NCBI GenBank assembly: GCA_905221605.1
Contig: CAJNDS010000924.1
Span: 693,212-757,211, forward strand
DNA from: Symbiodinium natans
Taxonomy: Eukaryota; Sar; Dinophyceae; Suessiales; Symbiodiniaceae
Length of the DNA: 64,000 nt
Direction of reading: 5' to 3'
The translations under genes were made by a program, and so were the position numbers. A model generated the notes under the pieces. The model had not been told where the DNA came from. It saw nothing but the letters and a program-made list of their open reading frames with translations, and made no database searches. Below, piece by piece: positions 11,593-23,500 of this stretch. Within the stretch, counting starts at the first letter, position 1. Every line of letters starts with the position of its first letter.

Positions 11593-14500
11593 GTCAAGCT
11601 CCTGAGCGAGTTCCTCGGAGTCTTCATGCTCGTCCTGACTGCCCCTTGGTGCTCTCCAAGGGTTTAGGGTTTAGGGCTACTAGGACCCAGAGCAAGCCCT
11701 TATGCCCTTTTGTTCGGGTTTAGGTTCAGGTAGAAACCCCTTTAAACTAAACAAATGCCACCCGCTTATTCCTAGGTTACTCTTCGCATATATGTCTCTA
11801 CTTCCTCTTGGGTGTAGAAAAGAAGGTGCTTTCAGGAGAGAGGTTGCGGGTTGTGCCAGTTTGACTCCTTCAGAGTTCGGCGTTGGGGTTTGGGTTTAGG
11901 GTTTAGGGTTTCGGTTTCGGGTTTAGGGTTTAGGGTACCTCAACCGAAGGCGCAACACTCACAAGACACGGGTTTTGAAGGTGTGCTCACAGTCGCCCCC
12001 CCCCCCCCCCCCCCTACCTGACCATACCAAAGGGGGGGGGGGGGGGGGGGGGGGGCGGACACGCCAGACGCCGGACCGTTTTTGGGGGTTTCGGGTTTTT
12101 GGGTTTAGGCCTTCGGGCTTAGGATGCAGAATGTATGTACCCTAAGCCGCCAGCCTTTTCCCTATGTATTCTTGACCCCTAGACCTCGACGCCTCAAAGG
12201 ATGCCTGAACCCCAGGCTGAGTGTGTTAAGGACCTTAGAGTTTAGGGTTTAGGGTTTAGGTGTTTAGGGTTTATACCTAAACCCCCAAAGTATGCAAAAA
12301 CAAACAGCATTTTTGCGGATACGTTGGAGGGTTCCGGGTAAGTTTTTGTTTCGTTTGTGAGGGCTTGGAGTCGGAGGCGAAACAAGATGGCTTGGGATTT
12401 GTTGGTTGCATGCTTTTGCAGTTGAGAACTTAGCGGCTGAGTAGCTAACCTTTAACCCTTCTTGGGGGTATATGCAATCCAACAAAAAGGGTAACCTTTC
12501 GGGTACTTAGCAACTAGGGTATATACAATCCTACCCACAATTAAAGGTAACCCTAAACCCTAAGCCCAAAACCCTAAACCCTAAACCTTTGGGCCAGGGT
12601 ACTTAGCAACAAGGAGATTGTTTTGGGCATTCAGGTTGGGAAGCCCTACGGAACCCAAACCCCAGACCAGCTTTGTGGTCGACTGTTTTCTTAAGAACCC
12701 CCCCCCCCCCCCCAAAAAAAAAAAAAAAAAAAAAAAAAAAACACAAAAAACATTAACAAGACCTATATTTCCCTTACTTTTTATTTTTTTTTGGGGGGGG
12801 GTTCTTAAGCAAGAAGTAGTTGTATAGGTTAACCAAAGAATCCTGCAAGTAAGGGGTTTTGTTATGAGAGCCTTCCTCAATTCATGGGTCTCCATACAAC
12901 CCGCCTCTATACTACCCCCCCCCCCCCCCCCCAGGTTCCCCCCCTCCCCCCCCTAAATCAGCACTAGTTTTAACTACTTCTAAATGGCCATAATTCTGGG
13001 GAAAACCTAGAAGGGGTAGTGTAGATGGGAGTAGTAGGGGAACCCGTGATTATTTCAAGCGGTGTTGTTATGAGAGCCTTCCTTAATTCAACTGCCCTCA
13101 ACCCTAAACCCTCAACCTTGAACCCTAAACTGGGGGTCCAGGTAGAGACATGACCAGGTCGGACTGAATCTTGCCAACGACTCCCCCGCGACGGCGTGGT
13201 CGGCGGCAGCTGCCTTGATGTGTGCCACCCTCGACTTTTCCTTTTGGCAGCCCATTTTTGAGCAGTGTCTGTAGGTTCATGGTACTTACTAACCAACTGA
13301 AAACTGTACTTATAACTGTACTTATCACCATGTTAGGGCACATAAGGTTCTTATAAGTGAGTTATAAGTGCATGTATTGCTTAACAAGTACCATGAACCT
13401 CCAAGTAGGTTTGGGAACAGGCCCCCTGTGTCTCAAACCCCTTCAAGCTCAAGGCGTTGAACCTTCCGGGCCTTCAGCCTAAGCCTTCTCCAGGGTTTGT
13501 TTAGGGTTTAGTGTTTAGGGTTCGGCTTCTAAAAGTATCCTAAGCATGGTTAGATCCATAGTTGAATCTGAGGATAACCTACTTATGCGTGCCCATGCCT
13601 AACCCCTGACCCTACCAAGTATGTGCAGGTATGATCTACAGCCTCGGAGATGTTTCCGGTGCTCACTTCAACCCTGCGGCACCTCGGATTCTTGTGGAGA
13701 AGGTATCGTATACTACCTAAACGAAGGTACTACACTAAGGCCGTTAAAAAGGTTCTGGGGCTGGATATTTGGAGCTCAAGTTGGCTGACCGAAGATGTGA
13801 GGGATGGAGGATCTGGTCTGGGAGAAGAATCTTCCATGTTCCTTGATGGCCGCAAGTAACCTTGGATTGAAGGACCAAACCCGAAACCCCCTAAAATCCC
13901 TAAACCCTACACCCTAAACCTAAATCCTATGCCCTAAACCCTATGCCCTAAACCCCAAACCCTAAACCCCAAACCCCAAATCCTAAACCCTAAACCCTAA
14001 ACCCTAAACCCTAAACCCTAAACCCTAAACCCTAAACCCTAAAACCTAAACCCTAAACCCTAAACCCTAAACCCTAAACCCTAAACCCTAAACCCTAAAC
14101 CCTAAACCCTAAACCCTAAACCCTAAACCCTAAACCCTAAACCCTAAACCCTACCGCCCCCCCACCCCAAACTCCAAACTCCAAACTCCAAACCCCCCGC
14201 TTCTTGCCCCCCCTCCCCCCCCCCCTCCCCCCAGAGCCTCAACCCGACTGCCTAAACTCAACCGGTTCAGGTCTCCAAGCTTTGGGTTTCGTAATGGTTT
14301 TGGTTTAGGGTGTGCAATGGGGGAAGAAGCAATGTTTTGGGGTACCCGGCATTCGCCGAGGCCGGGATGCAAAAGGGTCTTGGAGTTGACAGGGCTTAGC
14401 CCATGGCCCTTTAGGGCTTGGGGCTTGGGGCTTAGGGCTTAGGGTTTAGGGTTTAGGGTTTAGGGTTTGGGGTTCTGGGTTTAGGGTTTAGGGTTCTCTG

Positions 14501-17500
14501 AGGGTAGTTTTTTTTTGTATGTGCCCTTAGTATGGTCCCTTACCTCATTTACAGGGTTCTGAAGGGTGGGCCCTTGGGGGCTAATTTATAGAGGGGTACG
14601 CGCGGGGTCCCCTTTTAAGGGCTCGTACTAAGGGACCATGCAACTACCTTAGGCCAAACCGCTAAACCATAAACCCTACTCCTTAAACCCTAAACTTTTA
14701 AACACTCTAATTTTCCTCAGAACCCTAAACTCCGACTCCAACTTACATCAGAACCCTAAACTCCAATTTACCTCAGAACTCTGAACGCTGATTTACCTCA
14801 GAACCCTAAACGCTATAATTTACCTCAGAACCCTAAACACTATAACTTACCTCTGAACCCTAAACGCTATAACTTACCTCAGAACCCTAAACACTATAAC
14901 TTACCCCTGAACCCTAAACACTATAACTAACCTCAGGGTCCTAAACACTATACTTTTCCTCTAACCCTAAACACTATAACTAACCTCAGAACCCTAAACA
15001 CTATAATTTACCCTAAACCCAAAACCCTAAACCCAAAACCCTAAACCCTAAACCCTAAATCCTAAATCGGGAGCCAAAGGTAACCATGGCCGTCGTGGCC
15101 AGCGGGCGGAAGCTTTGCTCGACAGCAGAAGGCAGGAGCAAGCTTCGTGTTCAGCTCAGGGCTTGCTTGCAGTAGCTCAGGGTTTAGGGTTTAGGGTTTA
15201 GGGTTTAGGGTTTCGGGTTTAGCGAGTCCAGATGCAGAAACCAAGAAGCATGTCTCCCTTCCTTCCCCTCAGCAGTGAACCCAAGATACTCCAGCCCTCC
15301 ACTCTGTTTAGGGTTTAGGGTTTAGGGTTTGGGGTTTAGGGTTTAGGGATTAGGGTTTAGGGTTTAGGGTTTAGGGTTCAGAAGCGCCCTGTGCTCTAAT
15401 TATCAAAACATCAACGCCCATGGTTCCCATTCAGAGCTTAGGGTTCCACTGAGTTGTGGGTAAAAGTTAGGGCATACCTCGACGGGGACCTAAGCCCTTA
15501 ACCGTAAACACCCTAAATACCCTAGTCTAAAAGCCCTAGATACCCAAAATACCCTAAATACCCTAAACCCCAACCGTTGTGTTCGTCTCATTGCCATGAT
15601 GGCAACAACCCTACATACCCAAAATACCCCTAAAACCCTAAACCCTAAGCCCTGAACCCTAAACCCTAAACCCTAAACCCTACACCCTAAACCCTAAACC
15701 CTAAACCGTTCTGATGGCTGCTGTGGAAGGTGTGGCCTACGCGGCGACGCAGCTCCTGGCAGGCACGGCTGCAGGCTCCCGGATCCTTGGGTTGGGGTTT
15801 AGGGTTTCGGGTTTAGGGATTAGGGTTTGGGGTTTGGGGTTTAGGGTTTAGGGTTTAGGGCGTTGCAGTGAGACAAGAGCTGGGTTCTGGAGCACTATAC
15901 TTTAATGCTTTTTTGGTTCTGGGATCCTATTACAGCTACTTACACCTAAACAGCATTTACTTTGTTTCCAGGGTCGACTCCAAAGTAAGGAAAGAGTCCC
16001 CGTAGTGAAGGAAAATACTTTCAAGGGTTTAGGTTGGGATGTTCCCCCAAATACTAACAGTCCTTAATAGGTATTGTCGTACCCCCTATGATAGTTCCTA
16101 TGAAGGACTGTTAGTATAAGGGGCGAACATCCCAAGGTTTCGGGCTTGGACTGGTATCCTTAAACCTTAAAGCCCTAAAGGTTTGCCAACCCCTGGACAG
16201 CCCCTGTAGCCTTGACATCCGATTGTCCAGGCATTGCCTACTCCGTGTACCATGCTGCCGGGCCCAAGTACCATGGACCAAACACCAGATTGCGGCTTAG
16301 GGTTTGAGGTTCAGGGTTTAGGGACTTGTGCATCTATCCTCAACCTTAAGCCCTAAACACTACAGCCTATAGGGTGGATGTTGAGGTTAAGCCGTCTGGC
16401 CTAGCATTGGCCTCAGCAAGATTTCATGGTCTAGTATTCAAGCCGCCAATGCTTTCCCAATGCATGTTCCCAGAGACTCCAATAGAATGTATCTGCCTCG
16501 TTCGGTGATATCGTGAGTGTCGAGGTTATTCATCAGCAAACCTCGTCCAATTCCTGGCCAACTGGACCGCCAGTTGTAGTTCCATTTTTGGGGGTACCTA
16601 GCTATATGTTATCCTACATGGTACTATCCACTAAAGTAGTGACCCAAAACCAACTACAATTAACGTTCTGCGTAGGAGCCTACAAAATGACAAGCAAGCT
16701 CTTGAATGCAGCTCCCCCCTCGATTTCATGCGATCATCCTTGTTTGTCCGCTAGGATTCATCCTATACCGGAAATAGTGTAAGGCCGTTTTTCTGGGCAT
16801 AGCGGGTCAAAAGCACTCACTGCAGTTCGGGGTGTATTGCTACCCTAATACCCTAGACCCTATAAGCCTATGAACGCTAAACCCTTTCTGTTGCCAAGTC
16901 CCCCTTGACCCTAAACCCTAAACCCTAAACCCTAAACCCTAAACCCTAAACCCTAAACCCTAAACCCTAAACCCTAAACCCTAAACCCTAACCCTAAACC
17001 CTAAACCCTAAACCCCCTTGAATTCAAGGAAGGCCGACTTCATTGGGCTCGGACCTGCGGCAAAATCCGACTACACCCTGTCACAGGCAAAGGTAGGGAT
17101 AAGGTGTAGGGCTTAGGGCAAAGGATGTGCTAGGCTATTTCCTCGGATCGCGCTTTTGGTGCTGTGGGATTTGGGCGACTTCATAGCTTGCCTCCTCAAG
17201 CGAGGTCCCGGAAGCTTCTGGAAGACCCCTCAAAAAGCCCCAAACCCTCTACCAGGATGGGCTTTTAGGCCTTAAAATCCTCATCATGAACCCTCTTAAG
17301 GGCCTTTGAAGGGATTATAGGGTATAATAGCCCATCCTGGTAAGAAGTCTGGGGAAGCCCAACAAGCCTCGGGGAGGCTTGGAGTAGCATGGTTTAGTGT
17401 GCCCCTTGTCTCACACTAAAGCATGAATCAGCTCGCAATAATGCAGGGTGTGAGGGATACCCATGCCGCACGCCCACAATTAATGTTGGACGCTCTTAGT

Positions 17501-20500
17501 GTGGCCCCCCCCCAACAGTCGAGGCTGGATGTTGCCCTCTATAATGGGCCCCGGGATTTTATATGATTTTAATAGGGAGGAGTTTAGATAGATTTAAAAG
17601 GAATCCATCTGAGTTTAAAAGGGATGGGCTTATGTGAATTTAAAAGGGAGCCGCGCGAATCGAAAAAGGGTCCGGGATGAGTTTATATGAATGTAAAAGG
17701 GATCCTTAGGTTTTTTCCAAATTCGGAGCCTCCGGCCGGGGCCTTGACATAAAACAGGGTCCCAAATCAGTGCCATTTTTCGGGGCCGAGGGGGGCTCCT
17801 GGACCACCCCCTTGTCGGATTGAACGAAACCATTTTTTCAAATGATTTCTTAAAGGGAATTAATGGTTTCGGGCCGGTTGGGATGGATGAGGTCGGCCTT
17901 TAAAATCACAAGGTCCGGCTTTAAATCATAAGGCCCGGCTTTAAGCCAAGAGACCAAGGCATCCAAATTCGGAGCCTCCGGGCCGGGGCCTTGACATAAA
18001 ACAGGGTCCCAAATCAGTGCCATTATTCGGGGCCGAGGGGGGCGGCTGGACCACCCCCTTGTCGGATTGAACGAAACCATTTTTTCAAATGGTTTCTTAA
18101 AGGGAATTAATGGTTTCGGGCCGGTTGGGATGGATGAGGTCGGCCTTTAAAATCACAAGGTCCGGCTTTAAAATCATAAGGCCCGGCTTTAAGCCGGAGC
18201 CTCCGGGCCGAAACTAGCCCCAACTCCTTAACAAAAAACCCGGATTTCGGGAGCCGTTGTCTTTAAACTCCCAAACAGTCAGGGTGTCCTGAATAACTCA
18301 GCCAAATTGTCTTTAAAGAGGGGGCCAATACTAAAGCGGGTCCAACATTACTGGGTACCCAGTCAAGAACATTATCTGACAGTGGGTGTCTACGTGTCAC
18401 CTTGTATTCTGGGTTGGCAGCGAGTCATCCCCATGCCCTAAACGCTAGACCGGAAACGGCCCCAGGAATCCTGAAAGCCAACAGCCTCAAAACGCCCAAG
18501 AAATTCAAGCCAATCAGCCCTATATCTCTGCTAAGGTTGAGGGTTGAGGGTTTTATGCTTAGAGGTCGGGGGTGTAGGGCTTCTGGCCGACTTTGCCGGC
18601 TGAACTGGATCAGAGACTGAGTTCAAGTTTGGGGCTTAGGCTTCAGGGTTTAGTGTTCAGCGTTTAGGGTTTAGGGTTTAGGACAGCCACATCATCAGGT
18701 GCGCAACGACCGGTGGCAATAAAAAGATCCACGGAATGTCGGCCCCTTTCAGTGCTACTCTGGCCTTAAGAGCAAGTTGTGGCTGACACAGGGCCTCATG
18801 ATCTCCCTAGTCAACCCTAAGCCCTAAGCCCTGAACCCTAAACCCTATATAAACCCCCAAACCCTAAACCCTAAAGCCCACGGGATGCCTTTTGGAGGCT
18901 GGGGTGGTCGAGCTGTCTGCAACACTGCTCTTGGCCTACGTGGTGCTGAGCTGTGCGACAGTGCCCCCAGCAGGGGGCAACACAAAGACCAAGAACAGTC
19001 TCCTGGTCCTAAACCCTAAACCCTAAACCCTAAACCCCAAACCCTAAACCCTAAACCCTAAACCCCCCTAAATCCTTATCCCTGTTTGTACGATAAACAA
19101 GCCTGAGCCCATCCAATCTCTCAACCCCTATAGCTTATTCCTGCCCTTCAAAAGCAACCCTGAACTCTGAACCTGAACCCTAAACCCTAATCCCTATGAA
19201 TCCTAAGCCAAGACATCCTGTGGGGGGGGGGGGTTTAGGGTTTAGGGTTTAGGGTTTAGGGTTTAGGGTTTAGGGTTTAGGGTTTAGGGTTTAGGGTTTA
19301 GGGTTTAGGGTTTAGGGTTTAGGGTTTAGGGTTTAGGGTTTAGGGTTTAGGGTTTAGTTAGAAACATGGGCGCCGCAGATCTTGTCGGGAAGACACTAGT
19401 TGCATTCGATAGAATGTGTTTGATTGTACCTAGAGCAGCTGCCTACCTTTAAGATGTCAATGTGCCCAATGTACCCAGCAGTTTAATGGATGTTGTTTTG
19501 GGATATGTGTTTAGGCTAACCAGTCTAGCGAGGATTCATGGCGCAGAGTTTTGAATGAAGGCGCCGCAGATATCAGGTGCATGTTCCAAAGGGACCCGGA
19601 GAGCCCAACACCCTTTAATGAATGGAGTAAACCTTGAGTCATATAAGGACCCTTAACATCATGTCAGGCATTTTCTTTTTCTGGAAGGGCTGCAGTGTAG
19701 GACCCGGGGTGCTGGTGCTTAAGAGGTATTTTGGGCAAGGAGCGAGCCAAACGCAGCAAAGGCTTGCTACAGACATGGTCTTAGGTGGTATTCGCACACC
19801 GTGAACCCCTAGAGCTAGCAGACTTTCTGCTGGCTTTCACGGTGGAAATAGAGAGTTGAGGGCCCTGCGGCGCGACCGTGACAAGTCAGCTAGGGCCCGG
19901 GTTTTAGAAGAGGGTATACAAGCGAGTATATATGACTTCCCTAGTTAAGAGCGTATGTTAAAGAATCATGTAACGACACAAGAGACATTGATCAGTCCAG
20001 GCTTCTATTTCGCCCTGGCCATCGGCTCGTGTGTCACTGTCGGCGGCTTTGCGATCGGTGCCGTTTCTGGAGGTGAGGCTACCAAACTACCCTAAACCCT
20101 AAACCCTAAACCCTATACCGGGTCAGTGACGATTCTGTACAATCAAGAAACAAGTGGCCATCTCGCGTTGCAAGGGATATCATTTTTGGGGAGGGACCTG
20201 AAAGTAAAGGAGGTGTAAACCTTACCCAGAGGCCCCTATGTAGTATCTTTTTATGGTAGTATACTAGAATCCCCTAGAACCCAAAAAGGAACTACACTAC
20301 AGCCTTTGGGTAAATTTCGACACCATGTCGCAGAATGACCCCTGCTGAAGCCAGTCGCAGGCCTGGTAGAAGTGCTGTTGAGAAGACATGTGGGCTTAAG
20401 CACGCAAGATCAGGTGGTTAGGCTGAATATGTAGGCCCCGCGCCCGGCATAGGTGTGTTTGGTAAGTCTTAAGTGCCGTGTCGTTGGTCAGTTGCTTGGA

Positions 20501-23500
20501 TTTCAGGGGTTGGAGTGTCATTGGATTGAACTAGGCTTGCAAGTGTGAGGCTCCAGGCCCAGTGTTTCGACCATACTAAATGATCAGCATCGCAACATAT
20601 CACACATCATCATCTTCAATGGTGTGAAGCTGCTGTCGGAGAAATGAGCGAAGAACCCAGGGGCGTCTTAAATATTCGGCCATATTAAGAAGAGGTAATT
20701 TGGGAGGTTTTAGTAATGAAAGCCTAATGAAAAGCAACAGCGAGGCTTTGTCGGAGCAGAATCTGTCTTGAGTCTCTAAGGAACCCAATTCAGACGGCAA
20801 ATACAAGAAAACTACACTTCGTAGACAATCACAGGGACATAAGGGGCGTCTTGAATCCCGCGCCCGCCTAAGTCTACTTATGACCTACTTAGGGGACTTA
20901 TGGGGCTTGTAAGTACAGTTATAATTAGGGTTATAAGTACCCTGAACCTCCAAGTAGTATGAGACTCGTGAGGCCCCGACAGTGTGTGAGGGATCCACGT
21001 CTCAGGGCCTATTGATCAAAACGCTATGGCAGCCGCGACATTTAAAGTGCCGTCAGTGGATTAGGATATCCTCAGGACACGTTCCTGCTGATTTTATCGC
21101 AAAAACTTTCCCGCATATCGCCTACCCGCAAAGGTTTCCCAGACTCCTAAGACATCGGAATCTGCCTGCCTTTGCCTCAAGCACAGCTGTTATGTTCCGA
21201 ATCAACTTGTGATTCTCGTCGCCGTCGGCAGAGTGATTTTATTACCCCCCCCCCTGGCAATTCGCAAATATTGTAGCCTCCTAATGTGGGACATCAAGTC
21301 TCTGGCTGGGCTAGGTATAAGGTTGTCTTTGCTCTTGATGTCCCTGCTCCATTCAGTGCACATTACTAAGCTGGCGGGGCGAGATTGTGATCTTGCGCTG
21401 AGAGAACCCAGTTGAGCACGAGGATAGCCCCAACAAAGTTGTTTCGCGCAGCTGTGCTGCCGGGAGGTTCAACAGTAGAGCGTGGTTCTCATGGTATGGT
21501 AACCCATAGAGCCCAACGCCCCTTAATCAAGGAATATTGCTTAAACCATATTAAGGAGCCCTTTACAATTAGGTATATTCCTTAATTAAGTATTGGGCTC
21601 TTTGGTAAGAGACATCATATGCCCTAAACCCTAAACCCTAAACGCTAAAGCGTAAACCTCTGCAAGGTGAGCTGAACCCCGCTGTCTGCCTGGGCATCAC
21701 CGCTGCCAGCGGCCTCTCGACGGTTTAGGGTTCAGGGTTTAGGGTTTGGGGTTTGGGGTTTAGGGCTTAGGGCGTAGGGCTTAGGGCTTAGGGCTTAGGG
21801 CTTAATTAGGGCTTAGGGCAAGGGTTTCGGGTGGTTTGGACTTAAGGGGCTTACCCTGTTTGCCTTTGGGATTTGGGTTTGGGGCTTAGGGTTCTGGGTT
21901 CATTGTTCAGGGTTCAGGGTTTAGGGTTTAAAGGGTTCAGGGTTTAGGGTTTAGGTTTAGGGTTTAGGGTTTGAGCGGATTTGGTGCTCCAAGGGTCGAA
22001 TCTTCATGCTTTCTGAGGGTGCAGGCCCTGCGGCTCTGTTGCTGATCAGGAGCTTGAAGATGAGTTACGCAGTATCATCAGGAACATACCCAAAGAGCCC
22101 CAATACCCCTTAATTAAGCCATATACTTTAAATCATAATGAGGCTCCTTTATAGTTTAAGGTATATTCCTTAATTAAGGGGTATTGGGCTCTCTGGGTAT
22201 GGGGTTTACGAAAACAGGGGCCCCCACCCAAATAGTAGGATTCCCTGATTATAAGGACCCCCCATTAGGTACCCTAATTTTCGAAAACCCCCCCATATTC
22301 AGTTATTTTCCATGCACCCAGCGTCTACTGCAAACTTGATGTCCTCCTGGGCAAGTCGACCCTGTGGGTATACATCTTGATGGGCAGCCGCAATAAAGGG
22401 TTCTCGTTACCTCAAAGGTTTTGACTCTAGCAGTTGCAGCTTCAGTTTCCCGACTTCAAGACCCTTCCGGAGCGGATAGGCTGCCGGATTTCGACCAGTT
22501 CTTGTCTTTGGTTTGTTCAGTCATGATGACCTGCCGAATTGTCGGGCGCTCCCGATACCCTTTACGGTTTCTTCTGCCTTCAGTCATGACCCTAAACCTA
22601 GAGCCTCAACCAGAAACCCGAAGCCTACAGGATTGTCGGGCGCTCCCGATACCCCTTCGGGTTTCTTCTGCCGTTTAGGGTCAGGGCTCAGCCTGACATA
22701 GCTTTGAGGGCTCGACGTGCCTTGTCCACGGCAACATCTGGTCCAGTCCCGAGTGCTTTGTGGTTTTGTGTGTAGGGTTTAGGGTTTAGGGTTTAGGGCT
22801 TCGGGCAAACCACACATCTTGCCATGCTTGCCATGCTGCGGGGCTGCAGCCTCATTCTAACGCCTAAACCTTGAACCCGAGACTCACGATCAGACTCATC
22901 TTGCAAACGAAAACTAGAATGCCCAGTAGTGGTCTTAGCAGCTGAGTGAGCCCACTTTACACTTTTTGGGACATGATCATCCCCTTTAGAACTGAAAGTG
23001 TGCACTTTTTTGGGGCTTATGAATTCAGCAACTAAGTGGTTTAGCTTCCCGTAGAAAGCCCTTTCAGCAGAAAAAGGACACCCTTTTCATCCCAGGTTTC
23101 TGGGCAACCTAGAACCCCAGAACCCCAGAACCCTAAACCCTAAACTGAAAACCAAACAAAGCAAGAAAGAACCACTTAAAGTCGAAGCGCCCCAGAAGGG
23201 CTACCTGAAGGGTAAACCCTAAACCCTAAACCCTAAACCCTAAACCCTAAACCCTAAACCCTAAACCCTAAACCCTAAACCCTAAACCACGAGGGCTCCA
23301 AGGTTCCGACCCCAATTGTCGTCAGATCCCCAATAAGGAATGCACCGCCCAGCCGACGTCGCAGCTTGGCTGCCTGGGGTTTGAAGTCTAGGGTTGAGGG
23401 TTTAGGGCTGAGGGTTTAGGGTTTAGAGTTTTATAGGCTTTAGGGTTTAGGGCTTAGGGTTGAGGGTTTAGGGCTGAGGGTTTCGCCCAGGCGCGAAGTG

